Positions 44,092 through 54,954 are shown, numbered from the stretch's first letter. The stretch: 64,000 nt of DNA from Pseudopyrenochaeta lycopersici (GCA_003313425.1 NHZP01000004.1:186001-250000), one strand, 5' to 3'. Notes: generated by a model not told the origin, from the letters alone. Translations and numbers: made by a program.

Positions 44092-44220
44092 TGTAACAGT
44101 GCAGAGCCCCACTACGCCAAATAGGCCAAAAGTACATTAATACTAGCTCAACTACTAGTATCAGGCTCTGCATATAATATATAGGCAAGTTGCAATGTTA
44201 CTATCTCAGCGTCCGTTACA
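44092..44220. repeat. short element with TGTAAC...GTTACA ends
   Basis: A 129 bp stretch opens tgtaacagtgcagagcc and closes ggctctgcatat...ccgttaca, so it has inverted ends and an internal inverted pair (gcagagcc/ggctctgc). It marks the exact left edge of the AT-rich block. It may be a short LTR or MITE; no clear target duplication was found. Confidence 0.35.
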
Positions 44221-44740
44221 TATAGAGTACTATTAGTACTACTCTAAGTACATAGATACTATTCTTAGATTATAAAATATAATCTTAAAAGAGAGAGTAA
44301 GTATCATAGCTTTTAGAGATAAGCTTTATATAGTAAAGTACTATACAATATAGCTTAAGTATAAAACGGCTAAAAAGGCTAGTAGAATAGCTTATAACCT
44401 ACTACCTAAAGAAGTAGAGGTTATATATATAAATAGGTAATCTATTAGAATAAATTATCTAATATAATTTATTTAGAGAAATTACTTAAAGAATAAATTA
44501 TAATAAATTATAAAAATAAAAATAAGGTTATAAAAGAATATATAAGAGAATATAAGAAAGCTTTTAGATAAACTATAAATTCTTTTTTTATAGTTATTGT
44601 AAGTTAGTTATAGAAAAATAATACTTATTAAACTCTTAACTTAGCGTATATAAGACTATACTTAATATAGTAACTTTATTATACTTACTTTTATTTACTA
44701 CTAAAGCCTTTAGGTCTACTAGTTCATTAGAGTATCTTAA
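44221..44740. repeat. AT-rich RIP-like sequence, unidentified
   Basis: About 520 bp with very low GC content and many TAA/TAG in all frames. A frame resembling protein (KTAKKASRIAYNLLPKEVEV near 44,360-44,420) suggests a decayed gene or element, but no family is recognised. Confidence 0.4.
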
Positions 44741-45044
44741 TGTCGGGAGTTAATAACTTCTGCCTAGACTAGCTAATAAGTCTAGTATACCTAAGGTATA
44801 CTCAGCTAGTTTAACCTATAATAGGCCAGATTAGGGCTATTAAAGGCGGGGTTAACTTCCTTTAGCCTAATTAGTCTGAAGTATAGAGTAAATGTCAGGA
44901 GTCGATAACTCCTAACTAGACTAGCTAACGAGTCTAGTGTACCTAAGGCATACTCGGCTAGTTTAGCCTATAATAGGCCAGATTAGGGCTATTAAAGGCA
45001 GGGTTAGCCTCCTTTAGCCTAATTAGTCCTAGGTGCGAGGTAAG
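44741..45044. repeat. two tandem copies of a 152 bp unit
   Basis: Copy 1 starts tgtcgggagttaataactt at 44741, copy 2 tgtcaggagtcgataact at 44893. They align over their length (agactagctaa, aggccagattagggctatta) and differ mostly by transitions, with copy 1 the more AT-shifted. Each unit contains gagtctag/ctagactc-like inverted text. Origin unknown. Confidence 0.75.
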
Positions 45045-45465
45045 AGTAACATAAAAGCCCCTTAGGATCCTACCTATACAGCAGCGATTCTTCTAGTTAC
45101 TAATATAACCCTATTATTCCTTATTAAACTCCTTTATACCAATCGAACCCTAATAACTCTAAGGACTAGGCTATAACTATATAGAACTAGTCCTAATATT
45201 AGGATTACTCGCTTTAGAGATAGTACTTTTGTAACAAAGTATTATAGTATTATTACGCTAGGCCTTTTTAAGAGCTAGCGCGTAACATAAAGGACTTACT
45301 TAAAACCTACGCTAACTACGCAAAGTAGAGATAATAAGTATTATTCTCTCTTATAGCTAAGTTATAGTAATATAAAACTATCTCTTTACTATTATCTATA
45401 GTATAAAGTAAGTACTATTACTTAAAACTATATATTATATAATAATACTTCTCTATATAATAGTC
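45045..45465. repeat. AT-rich interspersed repeat, left part of the MITE host sequence
   Basis: From about 45,235 this sequence is the reverse complement of 58,850-59,110 (for example ggcctttttaagagctagcgcgtaa on plus here). Together with 45893-45970 it forms one repeat copy interrupted by the foldback MITE. No coding capacity could be read. Confidence 0.65.
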
Positions 45466-45892
45466 CAGTGATGGGAGCTTACTATTGAAAAATAGTAATT
45501 ACTAATTTTTTAAAAGGTTTATATTAAATTACTTAGTAATCCTAAAATTCTAATATTTTAGAATAGAAGACTACTTAATGTAAAGATTAATTTTACAATT
45601 TTGGAATTTCCTAAATAGGCTTAGTTCTTTAGGAAAAATTTTAAGAAGAAAAAAAATAGTAAGCTAAATTAGTAAATTAGTAATTACTATTTAGCTTACT
45701 ATTTTTTTTTCTTAAAAATTTTATTATTAAGGAACTAGGCCTATTTAAGAAATTCTAAAATCCTAAAATTAATCTTTACATTAAGTAGTATTCTATTCTA
45801 AAATATTAGAATTTTAGGATTACTAAGTAATTTAATATAAACCTTTTAAAAAATTTGAAAAATTAGTAATTACTAATTTTTGCCCATCACTG
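45466..45892. mobile_element. 427 bp hAT-type foldback MITE with 8 bp target duplication
   Basis: Begins cagtgatggg and ends cccatcactg; the whole element is a near-perfect inverted repeat whose arms meet in the centre at about 45,680. It is flanked by an exact 8 bp duplication TAATAGTC (45458-45465 and 45893-45900), the hAT hallmark. The homologous repeat at 58,850-59,110 carries the uninterrupted target (gactatta at 58906-58913, reverse strand). No coding capacity. Confidence 0.92.
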
Positions 45893-46258
45893 TAATAGTC
45901 TAAGGATAGTGTTTTTTATATAATTTAGTAAATAGGCTACCTTTGCTAGTAAAATACCTAACTTTTTTATTTAAGATAAACTATAATAAGATAAAAGAAC
46001 TACTAACTTTTGTAAGGAAGTCTTTAGAGGAGGTAAGGTTAAATCTATAAATAGATTTAAGCTAGTACTAAAGTAGACTAGTACTATAATATATATCTTA
46101 TAATAGTAGGATAGATAAAGATATAATAGACTTCCTCCTATATATAGCAGGACCTGGCTACTAGCTATATATAGTAATTCTGCTTATATAATATATATGT
46201 AAGAAGCGTAACCTTAATAAGGATTAAGTAAGAAGTAATAATAAAATATATTTATTAT
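45893..46258. repeat. AT-rich RIP-like repeat sequence
   Basis: The first ~80 bp complete the repeat copy split by the MITE; the rest is AT-rich with stops in all frames. Retrotransposon origin is likely from context but no motif is secure. Confidence 0.4.
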
Positions 46259-46501
46259 TGCTAGGTGCAGAATTGTAAGGCAGTTAACACGCACAGTTAG
46301 GACGGTCTTAGTTGAAGAAACTCAATTTAAAAGGAAATGGACAAAATAGCAGATACCTCTCACCTTCGTGGGAGAGGTGCTGCCTATAAACATAAGCTAG
46401 AGCAGGCTAGTCCCAATCCAGTTACCTAGCTTAGTAAAAGGTAAGAGGTAACAGTTACCTTTCACCTGCGTCTAGTAACCTAAAAGAATTAAACCCTAAC
46501 A
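46259..46501 (-). mobile_element. putative LTR (243 bp), minus orientation
   Basis: Read on plus it starts tgctaggtgc and ends ccctaaca, so it has TG...CA ends. Immediately outside the right end is cgaccccccccc-like sequence (46,502-46,515), which on the minus strand is a G-rich polypurine tract just before the LTR, the expected position at a 3' LTR. The LTR itself is less AT-shifted than its surroundings. The body would lie to the right (46,516 on) but is too mutated to type. Confidence 0.45.
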
Positions 46502-47436
46502 CGACCCCCCCCTTTAAAATAGTAAGGGCCTCTAAACTAAGAGAAAAAAAAATATAAGATAAAATATAAAAAAACTATTTATAACTAAGTCTCTCTAACT
46601 TAGTAAATCTAGTAATAGGCTTCATATAGCGCTGCGTATATCTAAACAGTTTCTTATATAAAATTACTAAGCTTTAAGGTGTTTTCTAACACTTCTACTC
46701 TATAACGCGAAAATAGAACCTAAAGACCTTTATATAATATATATAAGAGTAACTTTTATAGTTTTTATTTAGTTATAAGGTCCCTAGACGTAGCGTATAA
46801 AGCGAGGCGCACTACGCAGAGTAAGGCTAAGGCGAGTAATTTTAAGGCTATAGATGCGCAAATTAAGGCCGTAGACGCGTAAATTAAGGCTGAAGGCGCG
46901 TAATTCGAGGCTGCAGACGTATAAACTAAGGCAAGGCCGCGCAAATTAAGGCGAGGACGCGTAATTTAAGGCGTGCTAACTTAGGCTATTTTTAGATATC
47001 TTCATCGCCGCTAAGATACTCTTCTATAGCTAGCCTATCCTTATTAAGTAGTAACTAATTTAGAGGTATATAATAAGTAGGTAGCTTAGGCTTATTAGGC
47101 TGTCGCTAATAAAATAGATAAGCGTTATAGTTGTTAGGGTACTTAGTTACTAGGTGCTAGGTAGGTTTCAGGTATCTAGTCTATTTAATTAGGTACTGCT
47201 ACTTACGCTTTTAGCGGCCTTTAACGCTAGTTTACTAGTAATTAAGAAAATTATTAATAAGCTACTTATCTTAAACTTTACTATTAAGATTAATTACTTT
47301 AATAGCTACTAGCTAAGCTAGCGCTTAATCTAGAAGCCTTTTTAAAGGCGCAGGCTAAAGAAGCTTAGAGTAAAATATAGGAAAAACTCTACTACTTAAC
47401 ATATCTAGTAGGAGGTCTAGTTAATACGCCTAGCTA
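46502..47436. repeat. RIP-like retroelement body, untyped, with a 21 bp repeat array
   Basis: About 930 bp of AT-rich sequence after the polypurine tract. From 46,838 to 46,972 six or so units of 21 bp (close to aattaaggccgtagacgcgta) stand out with higher GC. Read on plus, the units give a heptad such as IKAVDA followed by TAA; TAA would be Gln (CAA) before RIP. This suggests a repeated-peptide coding segment in the original element. Confidence 0.5.
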
Positions 47437-49049
47437 CAGGGTTGCATATTTACTAAGTAATAGTAATTACTATTACTAAGTACCTTTAGTAATTAGTAAA
47501 ATTCTAAAAATAGAAACTCTATATTTTTATAGTTCTATATCTAAAGCTTATAATATTTTTATATTATAACTATATATAGTAAATTAAACTTATTAAATAT
47601 AAAATTTTAACTATAGATTTATAAACTACTCTTTCTATCTATATTATTATATATAATATTCTAGAAATTTAGAAATAATAGGAATTAGAAAATATAATAT
47701 AGTCTTACTAAAAAAATATATATTAAATAAAAAACTAGCTAATCTAAACTACCTAAAGAATTTAAGAAATCTATAGCTTCTAAATTAGAAGCTATAAAAT
47801 CTTCATATAAATTATAAAAGCTTCTACTTAATTTAATCTCTTCTAGAGTATAAAACTCTTTATTATAAAGATTTAAATTATTTAAAAAATAGAAATCTTC
47901 TTTAATAAACTCCTCTTTTAAAGTAAAATAATTCTCTTTAATAGCTAGTTTAGCTTTTATATTATCTACTTCTTTAGAAGTAATTATAAGCTTATTTATA
48001 AAGCTTTTAATTATATCTATATATAATTAGTAATAGTTATATATATATATAAATAGATAACTTACTATAATCTTTAAATAAAATACTTATATTAATTAAT
48101 AAATCTATTAATAGTAACTGTATAGAGAACAAAGTAGAACTATATTTAAAAGAACCTAGAATAACTAAGAATATAACTCTAGAAAACTACTATAATACTA
48201 ATAAAGATAGATTTCCTATAATATATAAAATAGCTAAAGACTATTTAGCTATATTAGCTACTTCTAATCCTAGTAAATCTACTTTTTCTAAAACAGCTAA
48301 TATAGTAACTAAATCTAGAAATAGATTATTATCTAGTACTATTAAAAAATTAATTATATTAAAGGAATTAAATAGTATAGTAGATAAAGAAGACATTATA
48401 AATAATAATTTATTTTTTAAAGATAATATAATTAGTAATTATAATAATAAACAAAAGAAAGGAAAAGAAAAAGAAAAAGAAAGGATAAATATAGAAGAAG
48501 AAGAAGAAATAGAAGAAGATTTTAATATAGAAGATAAGAGTACTACTAGTATAACTAGTTTTAATACTAGTAGAAATAGTAGAAATAGTAGAAATATAAG
48601 TCCTAGTAGTGATAATTTAATATAGTATTATACTATATAATTATAATATTATATATTACTATACTATAATATATAGAATAATAAGATATTTTAGTCTAAA
48701 TATTATTAATATATAATAGTAGTGTTTATTTAGTTAGTTTTATAAATTTAGTTAGTTTAATAGATTAATAAAGATTTTTTATTTAAATTTAATTACTTTT
48801 TTTTTAATATATAATTTATTAATATATTCTAGTCTCTAATAGTTAAAGAATCTAGATTTTACTACTAGTAACTATATAATATAAAATATAAATTACTAAA
48901 TTTTTACTAATTTATAATTTAGTAATTACTAATTAGTAATTAGTAATTACTAAGTATACCTTTAGTAATTAGTAATTAGTAATTAGTAATTACTAAGTAA
49001 AAATTAGTAATTACTAGATTTACTAATTACTAAATTTTGTGCATCCCTG
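47437..49049 (+). mobile_element. hAT-like transposon, RIP-degraded
   Basis: 1.6 kb bounded by imperfect inverted ends cagggttgca (47437) and tgcatccctg (ending 49049), with subterminal repeats of agtaattacta on both sides, typical of hAT ends. It contains the readable end of a hAT transposase at 48071-48625. No clean 8 bp duplication was found, so one end may be altered. A block at 47,830-47,990 is shared with 51,215-51,365. Confidence 0.65.
48071..48625 (+). pseudogene. hAT transposase dimerisation region, no start codon
   Basis: An open run of 184 codons without ATG in extremely AT-rich sequence. It contains FPIIYKIAKDYLAILATS, then FSKTANIVTKSRNRLLSS and IKKLIILKELN, which match the hAT C-terminal dimerisation domain (P-x-L-x-x-xA-x-DYL-x-I-x-ATS, F-S, R-x-x-L). 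Codon choice is pushed to A/T, and conserved Trp/Gly/Glu positions have changed as RIP predicts. A Lys/Glu-rich and Ser/Asn-rich tail follows. Not functional. Confidence 0.75.
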
Positions 49050-49103
49050 GTGCAGTATAACCTACTAACCTGCTAGGCCTTATTTAATAGGCATACAGTA
49101 AAG

Positions 49104-49324
49104 CAGTGACGGGCAAAAATTAGTAATTACTATTTTTTCAAATTTTTTAAAAGGTTTACATTAAATTACTTAGTAATCCTAAAATTCTAATATTCTAGAC
49201 TAGAATACTACTTAATCTAAAGATTAATTTTAGAATTTTAGAATTTCTTAAATAGGCCTAGTTCCTTAATAATAAAATTTTTAAGAAAAAAAATAGTAAG
49301 CTAAATAGTAATTACTAATTTACT
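49104..49324. mobile_element. half copy of the foldback MITE
   Basis: Starts cagtgacgggcaaaaattag and follows one arm of the 45466-45892 MITE (including the ggcctagttccttaataata segment) up to its centre, where it stops at tttact|gtggagg. The second arm is absent. Either the element broke at its palindrome centre or the following LTR-like sequence replaced the other half. Confidence 0.75.
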
Positions 49325-49648
49325 GTGGAGGAAAAAGGGAGAGCTTAGCAACAGTTACCCAGGTAATCTATGAGATAGACTACTATTTTATCTAGGAGGC
49401 TTAGGAGAGCCAGCTATATAAAAGAGAGCTGAGCACAGCCTATTACAGGGGCTATTATACGGTAGGAGCGTGAGCAGCGTGTACGCGTGCGTGAGCGCGT
49501 ACGTGATCGCGCACGTGATCGCGCACGTAAGTCTACCTTCAGGTGTTCTCCTACGTGAGCTTGCCCATCAGCTTGCACGTGAGCGTGCACGTGAGCGCGC
49601 CCGTGAATGTGCACATAAGTACGTGTCTCTCCAGGGTAAGCTCCTACG
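49325..49648. repeat. GC-rich island with CACGTGAGCG-type tandem repeats
   Basis: After a short LTR-like lead (tgtggaggaaaaagg, with ctatataaaag at about 49,416), 49,465-49,620 holds about a dozen degenerate copies of a 10-12 bp unit based on gtgagcgcgcac/cacgtga. CpG and CpA sites are kept although everything around has been AT-shifted, so this piece escaped RIP or arrived later. Confidence 0.6.
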
Positions 49649-50037
49649 TGTTACGATCCTGCTGGGACCCTGCCCTAGTGGCCCAAACTGGACCTCACAG
49701 GTATTGGACCAACAACCGAGGTCACGTGACGTGCTCAGTTGATTAGCTTAATCAGTAGTACTAAGCACACTAAGCACACTAAGCAACATGCATAGTTTCC
49801 GTGTATATAGATTACTATAATAAACCCTTATAGCTTATTATATTTAACTTAATATTATACTCTATAGTATAGTAATAGTAATACTAATTATTCTTAACTC
49901 TTAGTACTCTTTACAGAAGCGCCCTCTTACTATCTTAGTATTAAACCCCCTTCTATCTAGTCTCTTACTCTATCCTAGAGAACTAACCTTATAATCTTAT
50001 TAGCTATCCTTACTAATAGCTTATAAGATTCTTTACA
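49649..50037 (+). mobile_element. 5' LTR of a Ty3/gypsy-like element
   Basis: 389 bp, starting tgttacgatcc and ending ctttaca; its last ~260 bp match the solo LTR at 26647-27041. A TATA-like tatatagat lies mid-way. The gag-like region follows directly, which fixes the orientation as plus. No matching 3' LTR was found in the window, so the element is incomplete. Confidence 0.75.
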
Positions 50038-50054
50038 CTTTAAACACCCTTAAG

Positions 50055-50670
50055 ATGAGTAACACTTATATAGAAAACGCGGCCTACTATACTACTAGGC
50101 TAGGTAACGCTGTCGCTAAACTAGACCTCTTCTATAGAGATTAGTTTAAGCTTAAAGAATAGTTACTCTAATTTAACCTATTCTTTAAGTTTAATGCGAC
50201 TACTATAGACGACGATAACTAAGCAGTACTTATAATAAGCTATATAAGGGGCGAAGCTGCTAAGTAGGTAAAGCCTTACTTAGTTAAATACCTAGCTAAA
50301 GGAACTAAACTAAAGGAGCTAATTAAGATATTTAAAGACACAGGAGAATTTAAGATACGCATGCGATAAGCGTTTAGACTACTAAACGAGACTACTATCG
50401 CAGAACGTAAAATCTAGAACATGCGACAAACCTAGTCTACAGCTAATTACGCTAACAAGTTTTTAGGGTATACTAGACAAACTAACTAGAATAAAGACAC
50501 CCTAAAAACTATGTATAAACAAGGCCTAAAAGCAGACGTCTAGACTAAACTAATGCGCTCTAGTATAGGCATTAACACGCTAGATAACCTAATTAACAAA
50601 ACTATCTAACTAGATATAGAGCTTTACGAGCTCTGTGTGCGACTTAGAAGACAACTACTAGGATAAATAA
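50055..50670 (+). pseudogene. retrotransposon gag relic, RIP-inactivated
   Basis: From the ATG at 50055 one plus frame reads as a gag-like protein with stops in place of Trp and Gln, for example AKLDLFYRD, stop, FKLKE, and later LIISYIRGEAAK, stop, VKPYL. Segments such as GEAAKWVKPYL and FANKFLGYT-like text resemble the retrotransposon gag domain of fungal gypsy elements (inference). No zinc knuckle is reached before the sequence is replaced by an AT-rich element at about 50,780. Confidence 0.65.
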
Positions 50671-50779
50671 AAGAAGACAAGAAACCCTAGAAGGATTATC
50701 GCAACAAGCTAAATAACAGTCGCCTATAATACTAGCACCAGCTATAAGGAGTACCTGGGCAGTACATATTAGGGGGCCC

Positions 50780-51836
50780 TAGGGTTGCCGTTTTTTAGTA
50801 ATAGTAATTACTATAGTAATTACTAAAAGTCTAATAGTAATTACTTAGTAATTACTAAGTAATTACTATTACTAAAAATAGAAATTTATAATTAATAGTA
50901 TTTATAATATTTTATTAGCTAGTTTATTATATAGTAATTAAATTAAAGATAATACTACATAAATAAACGTATATAATTATGTACTTCTAATAGTTTTAAA
51001 GAAATAGATATATATATTTTAACTAAATAACTAACTAACTAATTCTATTTTTTTAATTTTATATTACTTTATAAGTTTTTTTTCCTTTTTTTTAGTAAAG
51101 TTATATATACTCTACTATTATTCTATTTTAACTATAGACTCTAAATACTCTAGTTCGTTTAAATTAGAACTAATAAAGTCTATATATAAACTAGAATATC
51201 TTTTAACAGCTTTTAACTCTTCTATAGTATAAAATATCTTATTATAGATATTTAAACTATCTAAAAAATATAAATCGTCTCTAATAAACTCTTCTTTTAT
51301 AGCTAAAAAGGTATCTTTATTATTTAGATAATCTTTTATATTATTTACTTCTTTAGAAGTAATAAGACACTTAGTAGTAAAGCTTCTTATAAGATCTATT
51401 AAAATTAATATATCTATATAATAAAAGTATTTAATAATATAAAACTTACTAAAATCTTTAAATAAAATACTAGTTTTTATAAGGTATTTATTTATACTTT
51501 CTAAAATAGTAGATAAAGTACTATCTATACTATTATTATCTAGTATAAATAAATACTCTAAATCTATGTTTGCTTTCTTTAATAAATCTATTATTATATT
51601 AGTATTTAGATATATATAATAAGTAAAAGTTTTTTACTTACTTAAAGTAACTCTTAATCTATCTTTATTAAAATAGCTTAATCTATTTATATAATAAACT
51701 ATCCTTAAAGTATTAAGGTAATCTACTATATAAGTAGAGTTTTTATCTATAAAATTTTAATTAGTTTTAATTTATAAGTTAGTTATATAAGTTATATACC
51801 TTTTATATTTCTATAATTATTAATTATAGCTTTTAT
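50780..51836. repeat. hAT-like AT-rich element, fragmentary
   Basis: The left edge tagggttgccg followed by agtaattacta repeats resembles the cagggttgca end at 47437 after a C-to-T change. The block at 51,215-51,365 is homologous to 47,830-47,990, so both belong to one family. No matching right end was identified. No open frame of note. Confidence 0.45.
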
Positions 51837-52860
51837 CAGTGATGGATATTTACTAGTAATTACTATTTACTTTACTATTTTACTAGTTTACTATTACTAT
51901 TAATAGTAAAATAGTAAACAAAATAGTAATTACTATTATAGTAATTACTAGTAATTACTATTTGAAAAAAGTAGTAATTACTATAATAGTAATTACTAGT
52001 AAACTATAAATAGTAAATAAAAATAAAAATTGGAATACATCTATTATATCTTTCTACTTATTTAATAGCTTATTATAGTAGGAATATGAACTATCTTTAT
52101 ATATAATATACTGTAAAATTAATTCTATATAACCTTAATAAAACTATAAAAACTACTTAATTATTATATTACTACTAAATCTAACTTATTATATTAAGTA
52201 AAATCTTAATAATAATATAGCTAAGTCTTAATAAAATACTAGCTATCTATAAAACTATTTTAAAAGGCTATTTCTTCTAAAGGAGAATCTATAAACTCTT
52301 TAAATAAATTTCTTTCTTTTAACTTAATTTTATTAAAAGCTTCTTTTCTTCCTTTAAGTAAGATATATTATTAAAATAATTTAAAGTACCTAAGAAAAAG
52401 ATATTACTCCTAAAGAAATATTTTTTATAAAAAGTAGTATATATACTACTAGTTATTAGCTGTTTTCTTCGGCTTATCTCTTTATAACTATAATAAGTAG
52501 TACTAGTAAAGTACCTAATTAAATCTAGTATATATTAGTATAATATATATAAATATAAAAATATATAAGTAGATAGAAAATAGAAATTTTTTAAATAAAC
52601 TTCTTTTATATACTAGTTTTAAATAGTACTACTATATCTTAGAAGTTTAAGAGGTAGTATACTAACTATAATATAGAGCCTTTTATATATGTTATAAGTT
52701 ATTCTTTTACTTTTTAAGAAATAGTAATTACTAGTTTACTATTTAGTGAAATAGTAATTACTATTTAGTAAAATAGTAAACTAAGGCAAATAGTAAATAG
52801 TAAACTAGTAATTACTAGTAATTACTATTTTACTATAATTACTATTTTTGCCCATCACTG
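51837..52860. mobile_element. 1.0 kb hAT-like element with the MITE-type ends
   Basis: Begins cagtgatgg and ends cccatcactg, the same terminal sequence as the 427 bp foldback MITE, with about 150 bp of agtaattacta-type subterminal repeats at each end and an AT-rich interior of some 700 bp. It could be a longer relative of the MITE. The 8 bp flanks (gcttttat, gctataag) do not match convincingly. Confidence 0.6.
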
Positions 52861-54480
52861 GCTATAAGTAGGATAATATAGTCTAAAGTTTTAAAATTTA
52901 GTAAAGCTTCTACTTTTTTATTATTATATATATTACTATAGTTAGCTAATATATTAAGAATATACGCTTTTAGTATAATATATACTCTAAAAATATAAGT
53001 ATTATACTTTAAACTTTTACTTATAACTTATAGTACTCTTAAAAAGTATATATTAGAGCTAGTTTACTTTATATCTTTATAAAGTTTTATAGTAGTAATA
53101 AGCTTAATATTAGCTAAAGTATACTCTTAATACTATATTTAAAAGCTATAGTTAATATAAATATTTTACTATTATAAAAAAAAGTTACTAAGTAAAAAAA
53201 GAATACTCTTCTTATCTACTCTATATACTATAACCTAAGCTTAGTAATTAACACTATTATTATTTATTAAGCGTACTTAAAGCTTATATACTATATAAGT
53301 ATTCTAGTACTAAGTATTAATTTAACTTAGCTTTAAAGCTTTACTCTTTTAAGTAGTAGTAGTTTTATCTTAATAGTTAGCTTCTAACTAATTAAGCTAA
53401 TATTAGCTTATAAGTTAAAGATAACTTAGAGTTTTTTCTTAAAACTTATTTTTATAGCTATACTATACTTATACTTTATACTTAGTAAAATATTAATAAG
53501 TATATACTTTACTATTCTTAAATTACTAGTAAAGCTTAACTTTTTCTTATTTAGTTAATATATACTAGAAAGTAGTTTAGATTACTACTTTAGTACTTAT
53601 TAGTATAGTATCTAACTTTATTATAATTATAGTAAGTAACTTTACTTTTATTTTATAGTTTATAAAAAGGCTTATTTAGTTTATATTTTAGAGTATTTTC
53701 TTAAAATTTTCTTTTAAATATATTACGTGTATATAAGTCTTATATTAGTAAGACTTTATATAAGTTTTACTTAAATATAAAGCTTAATACTATTAAATCT
53801 TCTTTGGTTATAAGAATTTAATAGTAGTTAGTAATAGCTTTCTATAATTTAAGCTTTAACTTTAAAAAGAGATACTAAACTCTCTATACTTTAGTATAAA
53901 GTATAAGTTAATCTTTAATAATATTAAAGTAGGTTATAAAAAACTAAATAATCTAGTCTTTTTACTATATAGCCTAAGTATACGCTATAGCTACTTTAAG
54001 GCTATAAGTAATTAAGTTAGATAGTAAGTTAAGTATATACTACTTAAAGTATTCTTAAGTAAGTATTATTTTATTTACTTTAAATACGCGCTTATAGTAT
54101 ATATACTAAAAGTCTTTTAAGTCTCTTTTTAAGTACTATATAGCTTAGATAACTTTATTATTATTAAGATAAAATTCTTATAGTAAGAGTTAAAATACTA
54201 CTTTATATAAGTAAAAAAACTTATAATATTCTTTTAAATTCTTTTTTTAGTATTTAGAAGAGTCTTAGAGTTTAAGCGTACGCTTTATATATAAAGGTAA
54301 GAACGTATTAAGTATACTTCTCTTACATACTTTTATAATCTAAACTTTAAGAGTTCTTTTTACTAATAGTCCTAAAGTAAAGTTATATTTAATACTTTTT
54401 AGTTATATAATTTGCTTTTTAATTATATACAAGTATAAAAGTACTTAAACCTTATTATACTTCTTTTTAGTAGCTAAGAT
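52861..54480. repeat. AT-rich RIP-like block, unidentified
   Basis: 1.6 kb of very low GC content with stops in all frames. Some minus-strand text looks like former protein, but no family motif could be read with confidence. Confidence 0.4.
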
Positions 54481-54954
54481 TAGGGTAGTAAATAGGTTAC
54501 AGGTACCCGCTATAGGTATAGGTTGGGTATAGGGCTATAGATAAGTAGGTTGGGTTTGGGGTTGGATCGCACGGACTAAGGGTATAGGTTTTAGTTAGGT
54601 CGCACGGACTCTAGGTTGGGTTAGGGCTAAGGTTATGCACGTATAGGTCTAGGTTTGGTTACGGGTACCTACTAGGGTTACTTAGTAATTATAATAATTT
54701 ACTATAATTAGTAACATAACTAGCTATTTTAGATACATATTAGTTAGTATCAGACCTAATATAAAAAAGACGTGATTAGTTAGACCTAGACGTACCTAAG
54801 GCTTATAACTCTAACCCTAACCTTAACCTATTTATAGTAACCTCAACCTATACCTATCACTAGCGTATAAAGATTGGGTATAGAGCTGGGTTGGGTACGG
54901 GTCTTATGTAATCAAATCCAATCCAACCCCAACCTATACCCATTCGCCACCCTA
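54481..54954. mobile_element. 474 bp element with inverted ends and GGTTGGG subterminal repeats
   Basis: Left end tagggtagtaaataggt and right end acccattcgccacccta are inverted partners if RIP-type transitions are allowed (tagggtggcgaatgggt on the right, reversed). Inside, about eight ggttgggt/aacccaacc-type repeats point inwards from each end, in opposite orientation. This suits a non-autonomous DNA transposon with binding-site repeats. It marks the right edge of the main AT-rich block. The left half is more AT-shifted than the right. Confidence 0.55.

Noticed and set aside
46838..46972. CRISPR-like array
   Set aside because: Units are contiguous without spacers and the host is a eukaryote; it is a 21 bp minisatellite inside a retroelement. 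The same applies to the CACGTGA repeats at 49,465-49,620.
50055..50670. Stop-codon reassignment (TAG as Trp or TAA as Gln)
   Set aside because: The same substitutions appear only in repeats; all gene-island frames use standard stops and TGG/CAA normally. RIP explains it.
44220..54480. Regional centromere
   Set aside because: AT-rich composition alone could suggest it, but recognisable transposons with RIP stops explain the bias. Centromere function cannot be judged from sequence.
54481..54954. Telomeric or subtelomeric repeat array
   Set aside because: The G-rich units are degenerate and occur in inverted orientation at the two ends of a 474 bp element; a telomere would be one-directional and regular.
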